Shown here in pieces: positions 43,435-51,893 of a DNA stretch of 64,000 bases (position 1 is the first letter of the stretch; each line of letters starts with the position of its first letter). The notes beneath the pieces were generated by a model. The model did no database searches, had not been told where the DNA came from, and saw nothing but the letters and a program-made list of their open reading frames with translations. Source of the stretch: a gamma proteobacterium NOR5-3. Its GTDB lineage: Bacteria; Pseudomonadota; Gammaproteobacteria; Pseudomonadales; Halieaceae. A program made the position numbers and the translations under genes. The stretch is from the NCBI GenBank assembly GCA_000158155.1, contig DS999405.1, positions 1,906,382 through 1,970,381 of the forward strand, written 5' to 3'.

Positions 43435-45420
43435 CTAGAGCCCCATGGCCACCTCGTAGCCCTCCCTGGTCGCTGCGAGAACCGAGCGCGGCGCACGGCA
43501 ATCGCCCACACTGATAATCTCAAGTCCGGCTGCGCGCAGAGGTTTGATCAGGCTGTCGTCGGGAGCTCGTGAGGTGGAGTAACACACCGCTACGACATCA
43601 TCGACGCGAGTCACCGCCGCGTTATAGACATTCACCAGATCAACCGCTGCATCCTCTAGCGCATCCAGGTTCTGCGGCTGCTGACAGGTATAGATATCGA
43701 CACCTTTGGCATAGAGACGCTGATAAATACCCTGGCGATTGATCAGCGAAACATCCGACGCCAGGCGCTCTCGCGGGGTCACAATCGATACACGTTCGAA
43801 ACGGTCGCAGAGCAGCTCGGCCAGCGCATAGGTCATCTCTGTATGATCCTGATCAAACAGCAGGACACGCCCCGGTTCCCTCCCGCTGCGGCCGAGCATA
43901 TCCAGTGCCATCTGCCGCGCATCAGGGATAAACCCCAACTCAATATAGTCCCGGGGTACAAAGGCCGGGGGCATGGCAGTCGCTCCGGTCGCCAGCAAAA
44001 CCACATCGGGCTCAAGCGCCAGGATCGACGACTCGCTGGCCGTCTCGCCAAAGCGATAGCTCACACCTTTCTCACGCCCGATAAGATACTGATAGTCATA
44101 TATACTGCTGAGATTCTCACCGCCGGGTAGTTCCGCGTGCAGACGTGTCTTTCCGCCGGGTTCATCCGAAGCGCCGATCACCGTGACCCGATGTCCGCGC
44201 GCGGCAGCCGTGTGTGCAGCCTCAAGACCGGCAATGCCCGCGCCAACCACAAGCACGTGCTTTTTTCGTGCTGCGGGCCTGGGCATCCAGTCGACTTCGT
44301 CTCCGCTACCCACCCGCGGATTGTTATCGCACTCAAGACCCGCGCCCTCGACGATCGTTCTCCAGCAGGTGTTGCAGGACACACAGTAGCGAATACGCGA
44401 TTCGTTACCCGTACGCGCCTTGTTCGGAAATGCCGGATCGGTGATGAGCGGCCGGCCGAGAAAGACCAGGTCGGCGGTCCCATCGGTCAGCGCGGTCTCA
44501 CATTCATTGGGATCTGTGATGTAGCCCAGAGCACCGGCAGGAATATCAGGGTCGATCTGCCGCAGATCGCGAATCGCCTCAAGATAGGGGTGACGCTCAC
44601 CATGAGCGTCGGGCAAATGCAGATGAAGACTGTTGGCATGGGTTCCCCAGGCCCAAGTCCAGTAATCAAAGCTTCCGTTGTCGGCAGCGAGACGCTGACT
44701 GATCGCATGCGCCTCAGTCATATCAATGCCACCGGGGACGCCGTCGTCAGCCGGAAGCTTCAGTCCGATGATGAAATTATCGGAGCAAGCCGAGCGGATC
44801 GCAGCAATCAGTTCGCGCAGGAAACGCGTCCGTCCTTCAAGGTCGCCTCCGTATTCATCTTCCCGGCAGTTCGATCCGGGGGAAAGAAACTGATGGAACA
44901 GGTGGCCGTGGCCCGCCGAAATCTCAACGCCGGAAAAGCCCGCACGTTTAAGTCGACAACTGGACTGAGCCCAGTCATCGATCATCCGACGCACTTCTCC
45001 CGCATCAAGTACCCGGGGCACGGTCCAACTCAAGTCATCCGGAAGCGCTGAGGCCCCGATAGCACCATCGTTACGACCGACTTCCCGATGGCCCCGACCA
45101 GAATCCTGCACCTGCCCGATGAGGCGTGCGCCTTCGTTTTCTACAACCTCGGCACAGCGCTTTAGCGAATCGAACTCCGCCTCATCCCAGACTCGCAGAC
45201 GCGATGACTCCTGGCTGTGCACGGTCATCGCCAGCGGTTCGGTGACGATCATCGCTGCGCCGCCGCGAGCACGACTGCGGTAATAGTTCAGTAGTTTATC
45301 GCTGGGCCGCCCATCGCGAAAAAAGCGCGTTAGGATCGCCGCGTGAGCAATGCGATTGCGAAGCTCCACGCCGCCGATGACCGTGGGGGAGAACAGGGTG
45401 GGATAGGTGCTGTCGGTCAC
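43435..45420 (-). CDS. FadH/old-yellow-enzyme-type flavin oxidoreductase with 4Fe-4S and FAD domains
   Basis: 661 residues, starting at GTG 45420. An N-terminal FMN TIM barrel (about 1-330; LFSPTVIGGVELRNRIAHAA, SAGHGHLFHQFLSPGSN, DEYGGDLEGRTRF) is followed by a 4Fe-4S cluster motif C-x2-C-x3-C-x11-C (YCVSCNTCWR...LEC). An FAD/NAD-binding domain comes next (VLVVGAGIAGLEAA). This is the plan of 2,4-dienoyl-CoA reductase, and related enzymes reduce enoates, trimethylamine or bilirubin. It probably reduces a C=C bond of a pathway intermediate. It is divergent from the amidase/deacetylase operon and shares operator site 45579-45596 with it. Confidence 0.85.
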   Translation of the reverse strand: MTDSTYPTLFSPTVIGGVELRNRIAHAAILTRFFRDGRPSDKLLNYYRSRARGGAAMIVTEPLAMTVHSQESSRLRVWDEAEFDSLKRCAEVVENEGARLIGQVQDSGRGHREVGRNDGAIGASALPDDLSWTVPRVLDAGEVRRMIDDWAQSSCRLKRAGFSGVEISAGHGHLFHQFLSPGSNCREDEYGGDLEGRTRFLRELIAAIRSACSDNFIIGLKLPADDGVPGGIDMTEAHAISQRLAADNGSFDYWTWAWGTHANSLHLHLPDAHGERHPYLEAIRDLRQIDPDIPAGALGYITDPNECETALTDGTADLVFLGRPLITDPAFPNKARTGNESRIRYCVSCNTCWRTIVEGAGLECDNNPRVGSGDEVDWMPRPAARKKHVLVVGAGIAGLEAAHTAAARGHRVTVIGASDEPGGKTRLHAELPGGENLSSIYDYQYLIGREKGVSYRFGETASESSILALEPDVVLLATGATAMPPAFVPRDYIELGFIPDARQMALDMLGRSGREPGRVLLFDQDHTEMTYALAELLCDRFERVSIVTPRERLASDVSLINRQGIYQRLYAKGVDIYTCQQPQNLDALEDAAVDLVNVYNAAVTRVDDVVAVCYSTSRAPDDSLIKPLRAAGLEIISVGDCRAPRSVLAATREGYEVAMGL

Positions 45421-45450
45421 TGGTTCACTCTCATCTCAATCACGTGCGGC

Positions 45451-45491
45451 GGCCGCTATACTCTCCTCGCGTGCCCGGCAAAATAGCGGCC
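45451..45491. promoter_or_regulatory. 9-bp inverted repeat near the flavin reductase start
   Basis: GGCCGCTAT (45451-45459) and ATAGCGGCC (45483-45491) are perfect arms with 23 bases between. They lie 31-71 bases upstream of the GTG of the flavin oxidoreductase gene. A second control site, separate from the TATA-rich dyad at 45579, is possible. Confidence 0.4.
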
Positions 45492-45578
45492 ATGGCAAAT
45501 CTAATCCAGCCACTTTTCATCGCGACCGAACACCCGATGACGAGCTAACTGGAAGCGTGTAGCCCAGATAAGTTATTA

Positions 45579-45596
45579 TGATATAACTATATAGCA
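45579..45596. promoter_or_regulatory. Regulon operator site A
   Basis: TGATATA-ACTA-TATAGCA, an 18-bp dyad with one mismatch between arms. It lies 26 bases before the amidase-like gene and between it and the divergent flavin reductase. Similar 18-bp sites stand before the other operons of this cluster, and the GntR/UTRA protein at 48208-48990 is the best candidate to bind. Confidence 0.6.
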
Positions 45597-45622
45597 TTTA
45601 AGTCTCGCCTGCAGGATCGCGT

Positions 45623-46285
45623 ATGGAAACCACAAACAAAACCGCCAGAGAAATCTATCAGGAGATCAAGGCGAATCCGGCGCGTAAGCGCTTTGGCTTT
45701 GGGAATAAAGCCGTGCTCGTCAACATCGATCCGCAGAAGGCCTACACGCGCAAGGATCTGTTCAAAACAGCCTACGAGACGGACCCACATCAACTCGACC
45801 ATATCAATGCGCTTGCGGCACGTTTCCGGGAGCTGCAGTGGCCCGTGGTCTGGACACACGTCGCCTATATGGAGTCCGGCGAAGACGCAGGCATCTGGGG
45901 AACTCGGACCGACACCGAGGATTCACTGCAGAACATAAAGTTTGGTTCGCTGCGCAGCGAATTTGATGATCGACTGACAATAGACCGCGAGCGAGATGTT
46001 ATTTATCTGAAAAAAATGCCATCTGCTTTCTTTGAGACCCAGCTACAAAGTCTACTGGTGTGGCATCAGGTAGACACGGTCATCCTGACTGGAGGCTCGA
46101 CCTCAGGCTGCATCCGTGCCACCGCTGTCGACAGTCTCTCCCGAGGCTACCGTACCATCGTCCCCGAAGAATGCGTTGCCGACAAGCACGAAAGCTATCA
46201 CTTCGCGAATCTCACGGACCTGTCTCTGAAATACGCTGATGTCCTGGATCTAGAGGAAGTACAAACATGGCTGAGCCAGCAGTGA
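45623..46285 (+). CDS. Isochorismatase-like amidohydrolase (N-carbamoylsarcosine-amidase type)
   Basis: 220 residues of the cysteine hydrolase family. Catalytic Asp is in LVNIDPQKAY, Lys in VIYLKKMPSAFF, and Cys in GGSTSGCIRATAVDSL, almost the N-carbamoylsarcosine amidohydrolase signature. Relatives hydrolyse carbamoyl or amide groups (N-carbamoylsarcosine, maleamate, ureidoacrylate). It is the first gene of a three-gene operon with two cyclic-amide-hydrolase-like proteins, so it may remove ammonia from a ring-opened half-amide. The stop overlaps the next start by 19 bases. Confidence 0.85.
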   Translation: METTNKTAREIYQEIKANPARKRFGFGNKAVLVNIDPQKAYTRKDLFKTAYETDPHQLDHINALAARFRELQWPVVWTHVAYMESGEDAGIWGTRTDTEDSLQNIKFGSLRSEFDDRLTIDRERDVIYLKKMPSAFFETQLQSLLVWHQVDTVILTGGSTSGCIRATAVDSLSRGYRTIVPEECVADKHESYHFANLTDLSLKYADVLDLEEVQTWLSQQ

Positions 46286-47232
46286 TGAAAGAAGATCCGG
46301 GATACTACGCGTACTGGCCTTATCGTAATCGCCCGGCCCTGCGCTGGCCGAATAATGCGCGTGTCGCCTTCTGGGTAGCGCCGAATATCGAATTCTATGA
46401 GTTCAACCCCCCGACGAACCCGCAGCGCAAGGCCTGGCCTCAACCCTATCCCGCCATTCAGGGCTACGGCATTCGCGACTACGGGAATCGTGTCGGCCAC
46501 CAGCGGCAGATGGAGTTACTGGACAAGTACGGAATCCGCGGGTCGATCTCCCTGTCCACAGCGCTGTGTGACCACCACCCGGAAATCATCGCGATGTGTG
46601 CGGAACGAAACTGGGAGTTCTTCAGCCACGGCATCTACAACACGCGCTACACCTATGGCATGTCCGAATCCCAGGAGCGGGACATGATCCGCGATTCCAT
46701 ACAGAGCATCCATCAGCACACGGGCCAGAGCTGTGCCGGCTATCTGGCGCCGGCCCTGTCCCACTCGGAGCACACTCTGGACCTGTTTGCGGAAGTCGGA
46801 AGCGAATTGTTTGGCGACGATGCGGGTTTTTATACCTGTGATCTTTTCCACGACGACCAGCCCACACCCATATCACTGCGCAGCGGCAAACGCTTCGTCT
46901 CCATTCCCTATTCTCTCGAGATGAATGACACCATCGCCTTCGTGGTTAATAAGGTTGAGCCCCGGCGTTATGGGCAAATGCTCAAGGATTGCTTCGATCG
47001 ACTCTATGCAGAAGGTGAGAAGTCAGGAACAGTAATGTGCATTCCCACGCACAACTATCAGGTGAGTTGCCCGCACAGGCTTAAAGCCTTTGAAGAGGCG
47101 CTTGAATACATAACCGGACATAACGATGTATGGGTCGCAACGGGACGGGAAATCGCCGGCCACTACCTGGACCATTGCTATGAAGACGCCCTCGCCGATA
47201 TCGAGCAAAAAGAAACGGAGGCTGCAGCATGA
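46267..47232 (+). CDS. PuuE-like polysaccharide-deacetylase-fold hydrolase, first copy
   Basis: 321 residues of the NodB-fold branch that includes PuuE allantoinase and cyclic imide hydrolases. Visible patterns are WPNNARVAFWVAPNIEFYEF, YGIRDYGNRVG, WEFFSHGIYNTRY, GYLAPALSHSEHT and VSIPYSLEMNDT. The classical metal-binding D-H-H set is not intact (the HxxxH second His is missing), as in metal-independent allantoinase. No signal peptide, so it is not a cell-wall enzyme. GAGG lies eight bases before ATG 46267. It probably opens a cyclic amide or imide; the next gene is a paralogue. Confidence 0.78.
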   Translation: MAEPAVMKEDPGYYAYWPYRNRPALRWPNNARVAFWVAPNIEFYEFNPPTNPQRKAWPQPYPAIQGYGIRDYGNRVGHQRQMELLDKYGIRGSISLSTALCDHHPEIIAMCAERNWEFFSHGIYNTRYTYGMSESQERDMIRDSIQSIHQHTGQSCAGYLAPALSHSEHTLDLFAEVGSELFGDDAGFYTCDLFHDDQPTPISLRSGKRFVSIPYSLEMNDTIAFVVNKVEPRRYGQMLKDCFDRLYAEGEKSGTVMCIPTHNYQVSCPHRLKAFEEALEYITGHNDVWVATGREIAGHYLDHCYEDALADIEQKETEAAA

Positions 47233-48146
47233 GCCTCGCTCCTGAATACCTGACATATCCCCAGCGCAGCTATGGCATGGATCACGATCGCTATGACTGG
47301 TCCATGCTCGCGGATCGTAAAGCTGTGCTCTGGCCCGGCGAGGCCAGGCTGGCGCTCTGGATCAATGTCAGCCTGCAGTTCTTCCCAATGAATCAGCAGG
47401 GCGTACCCTTCCCGCCTCCGGGGGGTATGACCATGCCCTACCCGGACCTGAGGCATTTTACGCTCCGGGACTACGGGAACCGCGTCGGTATATTCCGGGT
47501 CCTCGAGGCCCTGAGGAGCCGCGGTCTCAATGCCAGCTTTGCGGTCAATGGACAACTGGCTGAACGCACACCGGCACTGGTAAAAGAACTTGCGGGTATC
47601 GGAGAGATCATTGCTCACGGGTGGAATATGGATACACCGCACTATGGCGGACTTGATCGCGACACTGAACAGAAACAGGTCGCAGACAGTCTCGCGGCTC
47701 TCCGCGATCTCAGCGGGCAAGCGGTTCGCGGCTGGCTAAGTCCCGGACGCAACGAAAGTGAGCACACCCCGGAGTTACTCGCCGAACATGGCGTCGATTA
47801 TCTCTGCGACTGGGTGAATGACGAAATGCCCTACCCTTTTCGCACCAGCAAAGGACCGCTGACTGCACTGCCGCTGTCCACAGAGTTAGAGGACCGCTTC
47901 GTCATCCAGAACAACCTGCATTCGGAGTCGTCCTGGCAGGAGCAGGTCTGCGACGCCTGTGACCTGCTCCTGGGCGAGGCAGAATCCCGAGGGGGGCGAC
48001 TGCTGACTCTCAGCCTGCACCCCTGGCTGATCGGCCAGCCGCACCGCATCGGCAAGCTCGAAGCCGTACTGGATTACATTCTGGCGAAGGACATTTGGTC
48101 AGCGCACCCTTCGGACATTGTCGCCCGGTGGCAGGCTCAGCAGTGA
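47229..48146 (+). CDS. PuuE-like polysaccharide-deacetylase-fold hydrolase, second copy
   Basis: 305 residues, a paralogue of the gene before it, overlapping it by four bases (ATGA). The same landmarks appear: WPGEARLALWINVSLQFFPMN, FTLRDYGNRVGIFRV, GEIIAHGWNMDTPHYGG, GWLSPGRNESEHTPELLAEHG, LTALPLSTELEDR and SLHPWLIGQPHRI. The two copies may form a heteromer or act on two different cyclic amides. Cytoplasmic, with no signal peptide. Confidence 0.78.
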   Translation: MSLAPEYLTYPQRSYGMDHDRYDWSMLADRKAVLWPGEARLALWINVSLQFFPMNQQGVPFPPPGGMTMPYPDLRHFTLRDYGNRVGIFRVLEALRSRGLNASFAVNGQLAERTPALVKELAGIGEIIAHGWNMDTPHYGGLDRDTEQKQVADSLAALRDLSGQAVRGWLSPGRNESEHTPELLAEHGVDYLCDWVNDEMPYPFRTSKGPLTALPLSTELEDRFVIQNNLHSESSWQEQVCDACDLLLGEAESRGGRLLTLSLHPWLIGQPHRIGKLEAVLDYILAKDIWSAHPSDIVARWQAQQ

Positions 48147-48162
48147 GTAAGACTACTGTTTG

Positions 48163-48180
48163 TCCTATTTTGATATATCA
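48163..48180. promoter_or_regulatory. Regulon operator site E, before the GntR gene
   Basis: TCCTATT-TTGA-TATATCA. The right arm is a perfect match to the other sites and the left arm is weak. It also contains the 10-bp palindrome TGATATATCA (48171-48180). It lies 27 bases before the GntR start, consistent with autoregulation. Confidence 0.5.
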
Positions 48181-48207
48181 TTAGGCCTAATTTTTTGGAG
48201 GTCTAGG

Positions 48208-48990
48208 ATGGATTCCCTTTCCGACATATTTGGTCAGGCACAGGGTCGCGAACTTCGCCAGGACGCACCCACGCCGTTATATTTTCAGCTTTATACACTG
48301 CTCAAACAGGCCATCCTGAATGGCACCGTTGCCAACGGCACCCAAATGCCCACGGAGCAGCAACTCGCCGAATCCTTCAAGGTATCGCGCATTACCGCAA
48401 AGCGCGCTATGGATGAGCTCGCCGCGGAGCAGTTGGTCGACAGACGTCGTGGCAAAGGCACCCACGTGACCTACGAATACGTTCCTAAACCGGTACAGGC
48501 GCCTCTGATTGGCATGCTGCAGGAAATCGAGAGCATGGCGCGGCACTCGGATGTGCGCGTCATCAACTGCAAGCGCGGTAAGCCACCGGCAGCGATCGCC
48601 TCAATCCTCGGCGTAGGTGAAGGAGAGAAAGCACTGTTTGTTACCCGGGTCCGATCGCGCGATGAGCAACCCTTTGGTCACTACGCGAGCTGGACCACTG
48701 GACTCAACTCGTCGCTCTCAAAAAAGGACTTCCAGACGACCCCGCGACTGGAGATTTTTCGACGCCAGGGTCTGGACATCACGCATGTTACGCAGACCAT
48801 CAGTGCCGAGGCGGCAACTCAGGAACTTGCGGAGCGGTTGGATACGACCGTTGGCGCGCCTCTGATCAGTCTGATCCGGCACTCCTACACCACCACATCC
48901 GGCGCCGAGAAAATTGTCGACTACCTTCATGCGCACTACCATCCGGAGCGCTTCGAGTACCAGATGGACCTTCGGCTGGACGGCGCCTAG
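48208..48990 (+). CDS. GntR-family regulator with UTRA sensor domain
   Basis: 260 residues from ATG 48208, with GGAGG seven bases upstream. The N-terminal winged helix-turn-helix (about 20-85) reads LYFQLYTLLKQAIL...GTQMPTEQQLAESFKVSRITAKRAMDELAAEQLVDRRRGKGTHV, typical of GntR/HutC proteins. The UTRA ligand-binding domain covers about 105-250. HutC-type regulators are usually repressors released by a pathway metabolite. TATA-rich dyads before each operon of this region suggest that it controls the entire cluster. Confidence 0.88.
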   Translation: MDSLSDIFGQAQGRELRQDAPTPLYFQLYTLLKQAILNGTVANGTQMPTEQQLAESFKVSRITAKRAMDELAAEQLVDRRRGKGTHVTYEYVPKPVQAPLIGMLQEIESMARHSDVRVINCKRGKPPAAIASILGVGEGEKALFVTRVRSRDEQPFGHYASWTTGLNSSLSKKDFQTTPRLEIFRRQGLDITHVTQTISAEAATQELAERLDTTVGAPLISLIRHSYTTTSGAEKIVDYLHAHYHPERFEYQMDLRLDGA

Positions 48991-49016
48991 GTCTATTCGC
49001 CTGCCTCGTCGGGGAA

Positions 49017-49955
49017 TTACTGCGGCGTGGCGGGTCTGAAGTCTTTGGGGAAACCGGCATCGGGAGTAAACCCATAGAGCTCCACGGCGGGTAGAGCCTG
49101 AGCGAGAACACGCCGGGCCTCGAATAACCGCTCAAAGTTCACACCGGTCTTCAAGCCCATGCTCTCGAGCAGGAACACCAGATCCTCGGTAACGATGTTA
49201 CCGCTTGCTCCCGGCGCAAAGGGGCAGCCGCCGATACCGCCCATGGAAGCATCCACGGTGGTCAGCCCTACCTCCAGGGCCGCCATCACATTGGCGAGGC
49301 CCTGACCGCGGGTATTATGCAGATGTATACCCGTAAGCGCCGACTTCCCGAGCAACTGGTGGATCGCCCTGGTGTAGTCCCGGACCTGCCGGGGACTCGC
49401 ATAGCCTGTGGTGTCTGACAGACCGACCTCGTCACATCCGGCCTGCATAAGCTTCTCAGCCATTTCCAGAACCTTGCTCTGGGGAACCTCTCCCTCAAGG
49501 GTGCAACCGAAGGCCGTCGATAGGGAGCCCTCAAGTTTGGGGCGCTGCGCAACCGGGTGTGCGTCAATAGCCGCCCGGATGCCACGTACCTCAGCCAGCA
49601 CCTGCTCATGCGTGCGGCGCAAATTTTTCAGGCTATGGGTTTCGCTGACAGAAAGCGGGACCGTCATTTTATGCGGCATGACAGTCAGCGCATCCTCCGC
49701 GCCGCGCAGATTCGGCACGAGCACCGCCACCGACAGTCCCGGTATGTTTTTCCCGTGAGTCACGAGTTCTGCCGTGTCCGCAAGCTGCGGAAGTAGTTGG
49801 GCGGGGACAAATGACCCAACCTCTATTTCCGGTATTCCCGCTGCCGCAAGAGCACTTATCCAGGCCTTTTTGTCAACCGTCGCCATGATAGGTGCGATAC
49901 TCTGCAAGCCGTCCCTGGGGCCCACTTCACTAATTTCAATGTCTACGGCTACCAC
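49017..49955 (-). CDS. HMG-CoA-lyase-like acyl-CoA lyase
   Basis: About 312 residues. The HMGL signature is complete: SEVGPRDGLQ, EVGSFV, metal-binding HLHNTRGQG, and GGIGGCPFAPGASGN with the catalytic Cys. Relatives split 3-hydroxy-3-methylglutaryl-CoA or citramalyl-CoA-type substrates. GTG 49955 is chosen because GAGG lies six bases before it; ATG 49967 has no ribosome site. It is divergent from a CaiB-type CoA-transferase, a natural partner that would activate the acid for cleavage. Confidence 0.88.
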   Translation of the reverse strand: MVAVDIEISEVGPRDGLQSIAPIMATVDKKAWISALAAAGIPEIEVGSFVPAQLLPQLADTAELVTHGKNIPGLSVAVLVPNLRGAEDALTVMPHKMTVPLSVSETHSLKNLRRTHEQVLAEVRGIRAAIDAHPVAQRPKLEGSLSTAFGCTLEGEVPQSKVLEMAEKLMQAGCDEVGLSDTTGYASPRQVRDYTRAIHQLLGKSALTGIHLHNTRGQGLANVMAALEVGLTTVDASMGGIGGCPFAPGASGNIVTEDLVFLLESMGLKTGVNFERLFEARRVLAQALPAVELYGFTPDAGFPKDFRPATPQ

Positions 49956-50010
49956 AAGGCACCTCATCTGATTCAGACACCACAGCCAGGCTGGCTTTGG
50001 TTCACGTGTT

Positions 50011-50028
50011 TGATATATTGATATATCA
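50011..50028. promoter_or_regulatory. Regulon operator site B (perfect dyad)
   Basis: TGATATA-TTGA-TATATCA. The two outer 8-base arms TGATATAT and ATATATCA are perfect reverse complements around TG. It lies between the divergent lyase and CoA-transferase genes, about 40-55 bases from each start. It is the best example of the cluster-wide motif. Confidence 0.65.
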
Positions 50029-50067
50029 TACTGTCTTTACAAGTCTGGGCTCAACAGGAGCATATGC

Positions 50068-51255
50068 ATGACGGACGCCGCACGCCCCCTTACCGGTATC
50101 AAGGTCGTTGAATTTACCCACATGGTAATGGGCCCGGCAGCGGGCGTAATTCTGGCTGACCTTGGGGCCGACGTCGTTAAAATAGAGCCCCTGGGGGGAG
50201 ATAACACGCGGCGGCTGCGCGGCAGCGGCGGCGGCTATTTCAGCATGTACAATCGCAATAAAGCGAGCCTCTGTCTCGACCTCAAGAGCGAACGCGGTCT
50301 GAAGCTTGCGCAGGATGTCATCGCGGCCAGTGACATCATGATCGAAAATTTCCGCCCCGGCGCCATGGAAAAACTCGGGTTGGGCTACAGCGCCATGCGG
50401 CAACCCAACCCGGGCCTCATTTACTGCTCACTGAAAGGTTTTTTATCCGGGCCCTACGCGCACCGTACCGCGCTGGATGAAGTAACCCAGATGATGGGTG
50501 GCCTGGCCTACATGACCGGGCTCCCCGACAAACCGATGCGCGCGGGGAGCTCGGTCATCGACATCACCGGCGGGATGTTCGGCGTTATCGGTATTCTCGC
50601 AGCCCTTGAAGAGCGCCACCGCAGCGGTCTTGGCAAACATATCACCAGCTCCCTATTTGAAACCACCGCGTTCATGGTCGGGCAGCACATAGCCCAGCAG
50701 GGTGTCCTGGGCGAAGAACCGCCACCGATGTCTGTGCGAAGCAGCGCCTGGTCAATCTACGATATTTTCCAAAGCGCAGAGGGAGAGCGCGTATTTGTCG
50801 GCGTGGTCAGCGATAGTCTCTGGCAACGTTTTTGCGCAGAATTCGGGCTGGATGAACTGGCGGCGGACCCGGGCTACGCCAAAAACAACGACCGGGTTCA
50901 ACTCCGCGACACACTGATCCCAATGCTCCAGGATATTTTTGCGGGCTTAAGCAAAAGCGAACTCATGGAGCGTCTCGACAAAGCCGGGGTCCCTTTTGCA
51001 CCGATCAACAAACCGATTGATCTGGTGAGCGATCCGCATCTTCTTGAGGCCGGGGGACTGCTGAACGTCACCCTCAGTGACGGCTCAACCATTAAGCTCC
51101 CGGCCCTGCCACTGGAGTTCGACCAGGAGAAAACCACTCTCTACCGCGACCTCCCCGCGCCCGGAGAAGGCTCCAGGGCCCATCTTGAAAAGCTAGGAAT
51201 CAGGTCTGAGACTATCGATAGAATGGATCGGGATGGACTGCTGGTGGCCAGCTAA
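50068..51255 (+). CDS. CaiB/BaiF class III CoA-transferase
   Basis: 395 residues, full length for the family. N-terminal GIKVVEFTHMVMGPAAGVILADLGADVVKIEP; catalytic Asp in AGSSVIDITGGMFG (near residue 168). It moves CoA from a donor such as succinyl-CoA to a carboxylic acid. With the adjacent lyase it would activate and split an alkylmalate-like acid, as succinyl-CoA:citramalate CoA-transferase does in other bacteria; this is inference from context. AGGAG lies seven bases before the ATG. The 3' end overlaps the LeuD-like gene by four bases. Confidence 0.9.
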   Translation: MTDAARPLTGIKVVEFTHMVMGPAAGVILADLGADVVKIEPLGGDNTRRLRGSGGGYFSMYNRNKASLCLDLKSERGLKLAQDVIAASDIMIENFRPGAMEKLGLGYSAMRQPNPGLIYCSLKGFLSGPYAHRTALDEVTQMMGGLAYMTGLPDKPMRAGSSVIDITGGMFGVIGILAALEERHRSGLGKHITSSLFETTAFMVGQHIAQQGVLGEEPPPMSVRSSAWSIYDIFQSAEGERVFVGVVSDSLWQRFCAEFGLDELAADPGYAKNNDRVQLRDTLIPMLQDIFAGLSKSELMERLDKAGVPFAPINKPIDLVSDPHLLEAGGLLNVTLSDGSTIKLPALPLEFDQEKTTLYRDLPAPGEGSRAHLEKLGIRSETIDRMDRDGLLVAS

Positions 51256-51893
51256 GGCATCGAGCTCTCTTGCTGATAGAGCCAGGGATGACTCTCGCGG
51301 CGCTTTCGATCGAAGTCCGCGATTTGATTCCAGCGCGTCTGCGTCAGAGCGATGGCATCGAGACCGTTTAGCAGCATCTGCCTGGCGCCGGCATCCACTT
51401 CAAATGTCACGCTGATAGCTCCAGCCACCAGCCGCTGTAAGTCAAGGTCGATCGTGACATGGTTGTTAGCCGGAGCATCGAGGACCCAGTCGGCAACATC
51501 CTCCACCTGGGCCTGCGCCAGGGTCACCGGCAACAAGCCGTTACGAACACAATTATTAGCGAAGATTGCACCGAAACTCGGCGCAACGATGGCCCGAATG
51601 CCAAACTCCTTTAGAGCCCACACGGCATGCTCCCGGGAGGAGCCACAACCGAAATTGGGTCCCGCGAGCAGAATGCAACAATCCCTGTATTCAGGCTGAT
51701 TGAGCACAAAATCAGGTGACGGCTCTCGGGTTTCTGCAGCGAGGTAGCGCTCGCCGGCAAACAATCCTTCGCCCAGCCCGACCTTGGAGACACGCTTCAT
51801 TTCCCGGGATGGAATAATGGCATCGGTATCAATATTCGGTCGCAGCATAGCCGCCGCAACCCCGGTGCAACGGTGGAACGCATCGATACTCAC
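51252..51893 (-). CDS. LeuD-like hydro-lyase small subunit
   Basis: 213 residues. The swivel-domain motif GPNFGCGSSREHAVWALKEFGIRAIVAPSF is present, as is the IDTDAIIPSR opening of 3-isopropylmalate dehydratase small subunits. GTG 51893 overlaps the stop of the large-subunit gene by four bases. It forms a heterodimer with that protein. The gene neighbourhood is catabolic, with no leuA or leuB, so a role in leucine synthesis is unlikely. Confidence 0.87.
   Translation of the reverse strand: MSIDAFHRCTGVAAAMLRPNIDTDAIIPSREMKRVSKVGLGEGLFAGERYLAAETREPSPDFVLNQPEYRDCCILLAGPNFGCGSSREHAVWALKEFGIRAIVAPSFGAIFANNCVRNGLLPVTLAQAQVEDVADWVLDAPANNHVTIDLDLQRLVAGAISVTFEVDAGARQMLLNGLDAIALTQTRWNQIADFDRKRRESHPWLYQQESSMP

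Noticed and set aside
46267..48146. Chitin or peptidoglycan deacetylases
   Set aside because: No signal peptide, incomplete metal-binding motif and PuuE-like sequence landmarks point to cyclic-amide hydrolysis in the cytoplasm.
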